Made by a program: the position numbers and the translations under genes. A stretch of DNA of 64,000 bases. Origin: CAMUQR01 sp963516005 (lineage in GTDB: Bacteria; Patescibacteriota; Saccharimonadia; Saccharimonadales; Saccharimonadaceae). Below the pieces are notes generated by a model. That model ran no database searches, was not told the origin of the DNA, and worked only from the letters and a program-made list of their open reading frames with translations. The stretch's first letter is position 1. Each line of letters begins with the position of its first letter. Positions 46,579 through 54,500 of this stretch are shown in pieces. The DNA is taken from positions 247,910 through 311,909 of the forward strand of contig CAUPYP010000001.1 in assembly GCA_963516005.1 (NCBI GenBank), in the 5' to 3' direction.

Positions 46579-46994
46579 TAGATTGCTCCTACGTCCTTGA
46601 GGGCTTGTTTAAAACATTTCAGTACCGCATGGACTTGCTTGATGGTTAATTTCACATCGGCTTCGTGAGCGATTTTATTACGAATTTTGTGCGCTTGCCA
46701 AATCTGATCTTGATTTGAAAATCCCTTGCCAAACGTCTTCATGCGCTCGCCCATGGTATTACCCCGCACCCCGAGCTCTTCGAGCGCTTGGCCAAGTAGT
46801 TTATCCGCATTCAACACCGTCATCTGAAAACTTTGCTGGTTATTCGCATCAAGACTGTTTTCAATTTCTAACCACAAACTACGATATTTTTCTTTATCTA
46901 AAATGGTCGATTTTTGCTTCAAAGTCAGGATCGCAAATAGCACAATTCCCAGTAGCAAAACCACCGCAATAAAGATAATTACTTTAAAATCCAT
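46578..46994 (-). CDS. Membrane-anchored HEPN-like protein in the gat operon
   Basis: 138 residues: one N-terminal membrane helix (about 4-24), then a helical cytoplasmic domain ending in IWQAHKIRNKIAHEADV. R-N-K-I-A-H fits the Rx4H pattern of HEPN domains, though this motif also occurs in non-catalytic relatives. It lies exactly between gatA and gatB with no gap. Its role there is unknown. Confidence 0.6.
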   Translation of the reverse strand: MDFKVIIFIAVVLLLGIVLFAILTLKQKSTILDKEKYRSLWLEIENSLDANNQQSFQMTVLNADKLLGQALEELGVRGNTMGERMKTFGKGFSNQDQIWQAHKIRNKIAHEADVKLTIKQVHAVLKCFKQALKDVGAI

Positions 46995-48416
46995 TTATTT
47001 TAACTCCTCAATTTGTTTTACAAACGCAAGCAACTGCGCATCTTGGTCTTGTTTAGCAATGACCTGGAAACCAACTGGCAAACCGCTGGCAATTGGAGCA
47101 ATCGGCACGCTGACCGCTGGCAAGCCAGCCAAGTTAGCCGGTGTCGTCATCACATCCGCCAGATACATTTTCATCGGATCGGCGATATTTTCACCGATTT
47201 TAAAGGCTGGCATTGGCGCAACCGGACCGACTAAAAAGTCATAATCTGCTAGCACTTGATTGAGACGCTGGATTAACATTGTGCGGACTTTTTGCGCCTT
47301 GAGATAATAAGCATCAAAATAACCGCTTGATAACACAAAGCTACCAATCATAATTCGGCGTTTGTTTTCGATTTCAAAGCCTTCAGCACGTGAGTTAGCA
47401 TACATCGATGCCAAATCAGCCGACTGCTCTGAACGTTTGCCATAACGAATGCCGTCATATCGACCAAGGTTGCTAGAAATTTCAGCCGGCACTACAATGT
47501 AATAAATTGCCAGTGCATATTTAACTTCTTCAACGTCAATTTCGTCGACTTGATAGCTGGCACTTTTGAGTTTGTCAATCATCTCACGAGTGTTTTTTAA
47601 CACTTCAGGGTCATTGGCGTCAGACATAAATTGCTTAATCACGGCAACTTTTGGTTTATGAGACAGTTCAGTGCCGATTTGATAATCGCTGGCATAAGTA
47701 GTCATATCCCGCTGATCCTGTCCCGCTAACACGCTCATCACAAGATCCGCATCTGTAGCGTTATGCGTGAAACAGCCAATCGTGTCGGTGCTCGAAGCCA
47801 TTGCCACCGCCCCGAAGCGACTCACTAACCCATAGGTTGGTTTAAAACCTAGCACGCCGTTAAAACTCGCTGGTTCACGAATCGAACCACCAGTGTCAGT
47901 CCCCAGCGCAAACGGCACAATGTCGAGTGCCACCGCCACTGCCGAACCACCACTTGAACCACCAGCTACCCGTTCGGTGTCGACGGCGTTTTTGGTCACA
48001 CCATAGGCTGAGTTTTCAGTTGAACCCCCATGTGCGAAAGCATCAAGGTTAGTTTGTCCGATTGAAATTGCACCGGCAGCTTCCAACTTATCCATCACCG
48101 TCGCCTGAATTGGTGCTCGAAAATTACCTAAAAACTTACTGGCGGCGCTAGTCGTACCCTGGTCGCCCTCGTCACCGAATGCTAAAATATTATCTTTATT
48201 TACAAATGGCACACCCGCCAGCACACCGACATCTTCACCATTTGCTAAACGCGCATCAATTTCTGCCGCTCGACGCAAGGCGCGTTTTTCATTTAAACAC
48301 AAAAAAATATTATAATCCGTGGTTTGTTTAGCTTTATCTAAAGCTTGCTTGACAGCTTCAACCGCTGTCATTTGACCACTTTTAATCTTATCCCGAATTT
48401 CAATTACTGTTTGCAT
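46995..48416 (-). CDS. gatA: Asp/Glu-tRNA amidotransferase subunit A
   Basis: Amidase-signature glutaminase of GatCAB. 473 residues with the catalytic lysine region VPFVNKDNI and the Ser-cisSer/Ser region GGSSGGSAVAVA followed by GTDTGGSIREPASFNG. It starts just after gatC with an AAAGGTG site. Confidence 0.96.
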   Translation of the reverse strand: MQTVIEIRDKIKSGQMTAVEAVKQALDKAKQTTDYNIFLCLNEKRALRRAAEIDARLANGEDVGVLAGVPFVNKDNILAFGDEGDQGTTSAASKFLGNFRAPIQATVMDKLEAAGAISIGQTNLDAFAHGGSTENSAYGVTKNAVDTERVAGGSSGGSAVAVALDIVPFALGTDTGGSIREPASFNGVLGFKPTYGLVSRFGAVAMASSTDTIGCFTHNATDADLVMSVLAGQDQRDMTTYASDYQIGTELSHKPKVAVIKQFMSDANDPEVLKNTREMIDKLKSASYQVDEIDVEEVKYALAIYYIVVPAEISSNLGRYDGIRYGKRSEQSADLASMYANSRAEGFEIENKRRIMIGSFVLSSGYFDAYYLKAQKVRTMLIQRLNQVLADYDFLVGPVAPMPAFKIGENIADPMKMYLADVMTTPANLAGLPAVSVPIAPIASGLPVGFQVIAKQDQDAQLLAFVKQIEELK

Positions 48417-48417
48417 C

Positions 48418-48705
48418 TTATAACACCTTTGGTACTTTAATCTGGCGATCCGCAGTTTCTGGCGCCAAGCTAATCAATTGTTCCGGCGTTACGTCCGGAG
48501 TTTCTACCTCATCCTCCTGCCAAACATTTTGCAAATCCAGCACCTGATAAGTCGGTTCCACGCCGTCAGTGTCCACTTCGTCCAACTGCTGAACGTAGCC
48601 TAAAATCGCCGATAAATCGCGTTTCAAATCAGCTTTTTCCGCATCAGACACGCTAAAATTACTCAGTTTCGCCAAGTAGTTAATATCGTCATCAGAAATA
48701 TTCAT
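48418..48705 (-). CDS. gatC: Asp/Glu-tRNA amidotransferase subunit C
   Basis: Small 95-residue subunit that holds GatA and GatB together. Typical start (ISDDDINYLAKLSNFSVSDAEK) and the LDEVDTDGVEPTYQV motif. First gene of the gatC-gatA-HEPN-gatB-galU operon. It has no Shine-Dalgarno site; TGgTAAAAT ends 7 nt before the ATG. Confidence 0.94.
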   Translation of the reverse strand: MNISDDDINYLAKLSNFSVSDAEKADLKRDLSAILGYVQQLDEVDTDGVEPTYQVLDLQNVWQEDEVETPDVTPEQLISLAPETADRQIKVPKVL

Positions 48706-48712
48706 AATCTAT

Positions 48713-48721
48713 ATTTTACCA
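48713..48721 (-). promoter_or_regulatory. Leaderless-type promoter of the gat operon
   Basis: TGgTAAAAT (hexamer 48713-48718), 7 nt before the gatC ATG, immediately downstream of the pheT stop. Confidence 0.6.
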
Positions 48722-48725
48722 CATT

Positions 48726-51200
48726 TCAGATAATTTTAAACTTGAGCTTGGTAGCTAGCGCCTTAGTCAGTTGATCAACGATTGCATCAACTTGTTTCGA
48801 GACTAGAGTTTTGTCACTTGGAGTTAAGGTCAGGCGCACCGTAATACGTTTTAAATCGTCGTCTTTTTGATAAAAATCAACTGGTGCTAATTCAAACTCA
48901 ATTGCCTTAAACTTCTCAGTCGCCTGAGTTAAAATCTCAATAATCGTTTGGTAATTAACCTCACGTGCCACCTCCAAACAGAGGTCACGACTGACACTTG
49001 GTAGAGTTTTAATCGGCTTAAACTGAATCTGAGCAGTAGTTTGTTGCTCAACTAAGGCTTGCAAGTCCAGCTCCAGACCAGCCACTAATTTTGGTAGTTT
49101 GAAGTTGGTGCGGATGGCTTTTTTGAACTCACCGACAAAACCAATCAGTTGACCATTCAGCCAAATCTCCGCCGAACGCTTCGGCTCAAATACCGTCGCC
49201 GTCGGCAAATCTGACTTGAGCGGTCGGTAGTCAAAACACACATGCAGTTTATCAGCAATTAGCTCGGCGTATTTTTTTGCTAGATAAAAACCAGTTTGAT
49301 TTGATTTTTTGTCCGCCAACACTAATGCCAAGCTATTCATTTCAAACGGTGTACCATCATCCTCTAAGCCATGACTTTTCCAGTGAATTTTACCAAGTTC
49401 AAACAGACCAAATTGCTCAAAACCAGCCCGAATATTCGGATAAACTTTATCAAGCAAATTCGGCAAAATCGCTTGGCGATAGCGCTCTAGCTCGGGGCTA
49501 ATCGAGTTGACTAACCGATACGAATTATCAGGATTTTGCCCAGCTTTGATAATTAATTTTTCCGGCACGAAATTATAAGTTAGCACCTCATTCAGACCAC
49601 CACTAGCTAAAATCTGACGCAAGTTTTGACGCAAGTTATCAAACGAACTAATCAAATTCGCTGAAATTGCGCGTCGTGGTAGAGTCAATTCAAGATTATC
49701 ATAGCCATTGAGCCGACCGATTTCCTCAATCACCTCAACTCGGCGTGTCACATCCGTGCGCCACCACGGAACTTGTACCACTAGCTCATCTCCCTTGATT
49801 TTTACCTCAAGTTCAACATTTTCAAGCATCGTTTTTAAAATATTAGCGTTAAAATTCGTGCCGAGATAATTGTTAATTAACTGATAGTTAAGGGCTATTT
49901 CAGTACGCGAGTTGGTTGTCATTTCAGCTGTCGCCACTGCAAATAACTTATGCGCATCATCAACACCAGTCAAAAGCGCCAGATTACGTCCCAAAGCAAT
50001 ATCAGTAATCGCTGATGGTTGACCTTTAGTAAAACGTGTCAGCGCTTCAGAAAAAATCCCGTGGCGCATCTGTGCAGACCGCATTTTATACAAATTAAAA
50101 CTGGCCGACTCCAGCACAATCCGCTCGGTCGACTTGTCAATCTTGGTATCAAAACCGCCCATTACGCCAGCTAGCGCTACCGCATGTTCATCAACCGCAA
50201 TGACCGTATCGTCTGGCGATAATTCAACTCGCTTACCATCGAGCAAGGTTAGATTTTCGCCTTGATGACCTGCCCGCACTGTTAGACAAATTTGGTCCAG
50301 GCCTTGTTCCTTGGCGATTTTTAATAATTTATCATAATCATAAGCGTGGGTTGGTTGTCCCATTTCAAGCATAACCCAGTTCGAAATATCTACCACTGGT
50401 TCAATTGGTCGCACCCCAACTCGCGCCAAATAAGTTTTTTGTAAAAAACTCAGACCCATCGCTTCGCGAACATTTGCCACCAAGCTCGCCTGAAACTTCG
50501 TTGAGAGCTTTGAGTCATCAATCGCCACGGCAATTTCGCTAATCTGAGCTTTAAATTTTAATTGATGATTAAACCACTGAGGTGAGGTAAATTTTTGACC
50601 TAAAATCCCAGCCACTTCCCGCGCAAAACCAACCATTCCGAAACAATCCGGGCGATGAGTAAGTGACTTGTTTTCAATTTCTAACAGATAATCATCCAGT
50701 TCATAGCTCTGAGCGAAGCGCGCCCCCGCTGGAAAATCATCAACAATTTCTAAAATACCCTCATGCTCGTCCCAGAGGTCAAGCTCGCGTGGTGAAGCGA
50801 TCATACCGTGACTCAGTACACCGCGTAATTTGAGAACCGACAGCTGAAACGGTTCAGCGTCATCAGCGGTTTCTGGCACAATCGATTCTGGCGGCAACCA
50901 TGCCACAGTTAAGCCCGCTCGAATATTCGGCGCCCCACAGACTACCTGGATCAAACCGTCATCACCGCGCCAATTATCACCAGTTGCGCCACCATCATCA
51001 ATGTAAGCCACACTCAAATGATCAGAATCGGCATGCTTGTCACACTTCACCACCTTAACAATCAACACATCACGGTATTTTTGGCCTAAATCCGTCATGC
51101 CCTCAACTTCGACTAATTTCGAGCCAATTTGTTTTGCCAACTCCTCGATTGGTAAGTTAATTTTGACAAACTTTTTTAACCAATTAACAGATACAATCAT
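48726..51200 (-). CDS. pheT: Phenylalanyl-tRNA synthetase beta subunit
   Basis: 824 residues with the N-terminal tRNA-binding EMAP-like domain (LIVKVVKCDKHADSDHLSV), B3/B4 editing domain, B5 domains, the class II-like core (SISPELERYRQAILPNLL) and the C-terminal ferredoxin-fold anticodon-binding domain (TLPSVSRDLCLEV). It ends in TGA, rare in this window. AGGGAG lies 8 nt upstream of its start, which directly follows pheS. Confidence 0.96.
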   Translation of the reverse strand: MIVSVNWLKKFVKINLPIEELAKQIGSKLVEVEGMTDLGQKYRDVLIVKVVKCDKHADSDHLSVAYIDDGGATGDNWRGDDGLIQVVCGAPNIRAGLTVAWLPPESIVPETADDAEPFQLSVLKLRGVLSHGMIASPRELDLWDEHEGILEIVDDFPAGARFAQSYELDDYLLEIENKSLTHRPDCFGMVGFAREVAGILGQKFTSPQWFNHQLKFKAQISEIAVAIDDSKLSTKFQASLVANVREAMGLSFLQKTYLARVGVRPIEPVVDISNWVMLEMGQPTHAYDYDKLLKIAKEQGLDQICLTVRAGHQGENLTLLDGKRVELSPDDTVIAVDEHAVALAGVMGGFDTKIDKSTERIVLESASFNLYKMRSAQMRHGIFSEALTRFTKGQPSAITDIALGRNLALLTGVDDAHKLFAVATAEMTTNSRTEIALNYQLINNYLGTNFNANILKTMLENVELEVKIKGDELVVQVPWWRTDVTRRVEVIEEIGRLNGYDNLELTLPRRAISANLISSFDNLRQNLRQILASGGLNEVLTYNFVPEKLIIKAGQNPDNSYRLVNSISPELERYRQAILPNLLDKVYPNIRAGFEQFGLFELGKIHWKSHGLEDDGTPFEMNSLALVLADKKSNQTGFYLAKKYAELIADKLHVCFDYRPLKSDLPTATVFEPKRSAEIWLNGQLIGFVGEFKKAIRTNFKLPKLVAGLELDLQALVEQQTTAQIQFKPIKTLPSVSRDLCLEVAREVNYQTIIEILTQATEKFKAIEFELAPVDFYQKDDDLKRITVRLTLTPSDKTLVSKQVDAIVDQLTKALATKLKFKII

Positions 51201-51201
51201 T

Positions 51202-52224
51202 TTAAAACTCCCTTAAAAACTCTAACTTACCCGCTTCAAATAGACGAATGTCGCGAATGCCGTATTTGAGCATCACCAACCGTTCAAAACCACCACCCCA
51301 TGCAAAACCACGGTATCGCTTCGGATCAATGCCTGCCATTTTTAGCACTTCTGGGTGAATCATGCCACAACCGAGCATTTCCAGCCATTCGCCCGGTTTA
51401 CCACCAATTGAAGCTGGTTTTTCAATCATAAACTCCAGGCCTGGCTCAACAAATGGGAAATAGCCCGGTTGAGTTCGCACCGCTACCTTATCCTGATAAT
51501 ACGCCTCAAAAAACGCCTTGAGTGTCGCCATCATCTGTGCCACGGTCGCATCACGACTGACGAACACGCCTTCGTACTGATGAAAAGTATGCTCATGCGT
51601 AGCATCTAAATCTTCGTTGCGGAACACTCGCCCATAACTTACCACCGCAATTTGGCCATTGCGTTCGAGTTCAGCCTTACCCGCGCGCAAAATCCGATTT
51701 TGCATAGTGCTGGTGTGAGCTGGCGGAATCAAACCTTCCTCAGTCCGAAAAGTGTCATAACTATCGCGCGCTGGGTGCCCATCAGGAAAGTTCAGCGCTT
51801 CAAACATATTAAAATCATTATCAATCTGACGCGATTCAATCGCCTCAAAACCCATCGCTCGCCAAATTTGATTGACAGCTTCAATTTCCTTCGATAACGG
51901 ATGAATACTGCCAAACTCTGCCGACAATAATTGTGGCGGTTGTTCATTTTCTGCCCACGGTGCGGTAATGTCGAGAGGTTCAACTTTAGCCTCGTCGTCG
52001 CTGGCTAGTTTTTGCTCGATTAAGGTTTGAATTTCCTGGCGAAAACGATTCAGTGCCTGGCCAACTTGCGCCCGATCAGCCGGCTCGAGTTGTGGGATTA
52101 ACTCGTATAATTGTTTAATTTTCGGGTGTTTCAAAAGCGATTCCGGTCGCTCTGCAGTCGCCAGCTCCGCCACTAACGCTTGGCGTAAGGCTTTAATTTC
52201 TTGGATAATTTGTTCTAGTTTCAT
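51202..52224 (-). CDS. pheS: Phenylalanyl-tRNA synthetase alpha subunit
   Basis: 340 residues. N-terminal coiled coil, then class II core with HPLSKEIEAVNQIW, DSYDTFRTEEG, motif 2 GRVFRNEDLDATHEHTFHQ and motif 3 GGGFERLVMLKYGI. GGAAGG lies 4 nt before the ATG. Encoded just after a 71-residue membrane protein. Confidence 0.96.
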   Translation of the reverse strand: MKLEQIIQEIKALRQALVAELATAERPESLLKHPKIKQLYELIPQLEPADRAQVGQALNRFRQEIQTLIEQKLASDDEAKVEPLDITAPWAENEQPPQLLSAEFGSIHPLSKEIEAVNQIWRAMGFEAIESRQIDNDFNMFEALNFPDGHPARDSYDTFRTEEGLIPPAHTSTMQNRILRAGKAELERNGQIAVVSYGRVFRNEDLDATHEHTFHQYEGVFVSRDATVAQMMATLKAFFEAYYQDKVAVRTQPGYFPFVEPGLEFMIEKPASIGGKPGEWLEMLGCGMIHPEVLKMAGIDPKRYRGFAWGGGFERLVMLKYGIRDIRLFEAGKLEFLREF

Positions 52225-52225
52225 C

Positions 52226-52441
52226 TTACCTTCCTAACATCAACCACAAAGCCAAACCCGCTAGTAGTGCAATTACCAAGCCAGCGATTGCCAACTCCTT
52301 CCCAGAAACTTCCGTCTCGGCATCAGGCGGTAATTCTTTAGTTTCAATGCGCTTGCCATCAAGTGCAGTAATTTCGACTTTTGGCGCAATCTCCGCATCT
52401 ACTAGCGAATCATGGCGTTCTTTATGTTGAATAATTCCCAT
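52226..52441 (-). CDS. Small single-pass membrane protein upstream of pheS
   Basis: 71 residues: a charged cytoplasmic part (DAEIAPKVEITALDGKRIETK) and one C-terminal membrane helix (about 49-68). No family recognised. I choose the ATG at 52441 because TGgTATAAT ends 7 nt upstream; a longer frame to 52486 would run through the promoter. It appears to head the pheST operon. Confidence 0.65.
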   Translation of the reverse strand: MGIIQHKERHDSLVDAEIAPKVEITALDGKRIETKELPPDAETEVSGKELAIAGLVIALLAGLALWLMLGR

Positions 52442-52448
52442 ATCAGTT

Positions 52449-52457
52449 ATTATACCA
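52449..52457 (-). promoter_or_regulatory. Leaderless-type promoter of the pheST operon
   Basis: TGgTATAAT (hexamer 52449-52454), 7 nt before the ATG. No T-box or Phe-peptide attenuator is visible. Confidence 0.6.
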
Positions 52458-52489
52458 CAAGACAGCCGGTTGAGATTATGAATCAATTA

Positions 52490-52498
52490 TGCTAAAAT
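52490..52498 (+). promoter_or_regulatory. Promoter of the histidine phosphatase gene
   Basis: TGcTAAAAT on the plus strand, divergent from the pheST promoter. The leader is about 36 nt and A/T-rich, with no Shine-Dalgarno site before the ATG at 52541. Confidence 0.5.
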
Positions 52499-52540
52499 TA
52501 ACACAAGTATTAACTAAATATTAAAACTTTTATCAACAAC

Positions 52541-53389
52541 ATGATCAGTTACGACTCGATGAATAATTCTTATCGCGAAATGCCGAATGATTTCGTGTTG
52601 GTGCGTCATGGCGAAAGTGAATCCAATGTCGTGCAACGAGCCGAATACCAAGGCGAAATCCACGAAAACTACGAAGAAGTTGCTTCCCGACCAGACTGGC
52701 AACAACGCCTCACGCCCAACGGCGTCAAACAAGCTCAACTCGCCGGTCAATGGCTCCGCGATCAATTTGGCGACATTGACAACTTCGATGGTTGTTATGT
52801 TTCACCATTTTTGCGTGCCCGCGAGACAGCCAGCTGGATCGGTGGCAATAATTGGATTATTGACGATCGAATTATTGAACGCTTCCGCGGTGTCTACGGC
52901 GTTGTATCATACGAGCGTAATTACACATCGGACAGCATGAAGCATTTTCAAGGTATGTACGACGCCTCGCCCTGGTATGCCCGAATGGACGGCGCTGAGA
53001 GCCTCCAAGATGCTTTCGGCCGTTTTCGTAATTTTCAAGATTCGATTAAACGTCACCACGCCCGTCAAAAAGTTCTCATCGTTTCGCACGGTGACTTCAT
53101 CCGCACCGCCCGCTATGCAATTGAATGGATGCTCCCAGAAACCTGGCACCGTGCTTCGACTACTGAGAATTTCCGTCTGCCAAACTGTTCAATTGTGCAT
53201 TACACCCGCATCAACCCCCTCGATCCAACCGATATTCGACGTGGCATCAACTGGTATCGAATTATTTACCCCGACGATATCGCCAATTCACCATATGGCG
53301 GTAAGTGGCAAAAAATTGAAATCAAACGGATTTACAATTCCGACGAACTAATTGCTGGCATTGAAAAATTCCCAAAATTAATTCGCTAA
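52541..53389 (+). CDS. Histidine phosphatase superfamily protein
   Basis: 282 residues. The catalytic motif VRHGESESN is near the N-terminus (His about residue 22), with the second arginine in SPFLRARETA and the second histidine in VLIVSHGDFIRTA. The substrate is unknown; phosphoglycerate mutase-like or sugar-phosphatase activity would fit. Later ATGs (MNNSY, MPNDF) could also serve as start, because none has a Shine-Dalgarno site. Confidence 0.85.
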   Translation: MISYDSMNNSYREMPNDFVLVRHGESESNVVQRAEYQGEIHENYEEVASRPDWQQRLTPNGVKQAQLAGQWLRDQFGDIDNFDGCYVSPFLRARETASWIGGNNWIIDDRIIERFRGVYGVVSYERNYTSDSMKHFQGMYDASPWYARMDGAESLQDAFGRFRNFQDSIKRHHARQKVLIVSHGDFIRTARYAIEWMLPETWHRASTTENFRLPNCSIVHYTRINPLDPTDIRRGINWYRIIYPDDIANSPYGGKWQKIEIKRIYNSDELIAGIEKFPKLIR

Positions 53390-53405
53390 TTTTTTTCAAA
53401 AAAGC

Positions 53406-53497
53406 TTGACAATTATCAAACGGTTGTGCTTTAATATTAGGTAAGAGTATAGGAAAAAACAAACATTATAAAAATCCCGATTCAATCGGGATTTTTT
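53406..53497 (+). ncRNA. Candidate small RNA unit A (orphan promoter plus terminator)
   Basis: TTGACA (53406-53411), 18-nt spacer, TGcTTTAAT (hexamer 53430-53435), then no ORF and a strong terminator ending at about 53497. Predicted RNA about 55 nt from about 53442. The promoter lies after the phosphatase stop and cannot serve any plus-strand gene. Confidence 0.4.
53471..53495. terminator. Bidirectional terminator
   Basis: An 11-bp stem (53471-53481 with 53485-53495) with a 3-nt loop and T-runs on both strands, between the convergent phosphatase and aquaporin-like genes. Confidence 0.9.
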
Positions 53498-53518
53498 ATT
53501 AACTTATTGCTTTAATGA

Positions 53519-54379
53519 TTAAGCGGTTTTGATAGTGGTTTTAACGCCAGAATCACGCACCAAAACTTTGTCCAGTAGGAAGCCAAGCACGCCACCAAGT
53601 AGCGGTGCAATCACGTATACAACAGCATTCCATTGCCAAGTTTCTTTTGCGAAATCAACAATAGCGATTGACATTGCTGGGTTAGCAACTGGCAAAGATT
53701 TAATATTACCAACCAACATACTCATCAAGAACAATACCGCAAAAGTTGAAGTACCGACTACCACAGCTTTTTCAGTTGCGCTACGTTTCCAAGCTTGCGC
53801 CACCATGAAGCTAATTAAGGTTGCACCTAGGAATTCACCAAAGAATACAAACCATTCTTTACCGCTAGCAAGCGCTGGTAGTTTAAAGATACTTGGGGTG
53901 GTACCACCGAGTGATGCTTGAGTGTTAGTAGTGTCCGCAGCCTGGAGGTATTGAGTTAGCAGAATAACTGCTAGCATTGTACCGAGCACTTGAGCGATTG
54001 CCACAAGCACCATTTTTTTGGTAGAAATTTTGTGACTAATCCACGCACCAAATGTGAAAATTGGGTTGAAAAATAGCACCGCAAAACCACTCAACGCCAA
54101 CGCGATACCAATCAAGATCATACCGATCAAGAAGTAGCCGGCGTTACCGATTAAGGTCGCATAAGCGAGGGTGAGAAGCATTGCGCCGATTAATTCAACG
54201 AACAACAATGACAATGTTTTAGCACTGAAAATACCGTCGATGTCTTTAATAGCGTTAGCTTTTTTGAAGAAATTAGCTTTTTTAGCTGGAATGTCCTTAG
54301 TAACTACAGTGGTAGTAGTTGTTTTTGGAGCAGTCGCAACAGTTTTTTTACTGATTTTTTTGGCTTTTTTAGTTGCCAT
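53519..54379 (-). CDS. MIP/aquaporin-family channel with unusual pore motifs
   Basis: 286 residues. A Lys/Thr/Ala-rich N-terminal tail of about 50 residues, then six hydrophobic helices. The two half-helix motifs are NPI (FFNPIFTFG) and NPA (VANPAMSIA), so the first is altered, and the Arg that normally follows the second is Met. This suggests a solute rather than a strict water pore. AGGAG lies 11 nt upstream; TGgTACAAT further up is a likely promoter. Confidence 0.75.
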   Translation of the reverse strand: MATKKAKKISKKTVATAPKTTTTTVVTKDIPAKKANFFKKANAIKDIDGIFSAKTLSLLFVELIGAMLLTLAYATLIGNAGYFLIGMILIGIALALSGFAVLFFNPIFTFGAWISHKISTKKMVLVAIAQVLGTMLAVILLTQYLQAADTTNTQASLGGTTPSIFKLPALASGKEWFVFFGEFLGATLISFMVAQAWKRSATEKAVVVGTSTFAVLFLMSMLVGNIKSLPVANPAMSIAIVDFAKETWQWNAVVYVIAPLLGGVLGFLLDKVLVRDSGVKTTIKTA

Positions 54380-54486
54380 AAATGTATTATCTCCTTCTAT
54401 ATTATAGATTATTTCTATATTGTACCATAAACTCGATATTTTTAAAAATCTTACGCTTATCTCTCCTTTTTTACGCAGTTTTTGGT

Positions 54487-54492
54487 TATAAT
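54487..54492 (+). promoter_or_regulatory. Near-leaderless promoter of eno
   Basis: TATAAT ends 8 nt before the eno ATG, and there is no Shine-Dalgarno site. The -35 is poor. Confidence 0.5.
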
Positions 54493-54500
54493 AAATAAGT

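Noticed and set aside
52226..52540. T-box or Phe-leader attenuator for pheST
   Set aside because: The promoter abuts the start codon of the first gene, leaving no leader. The same holds for alaS, metG and tyrS.
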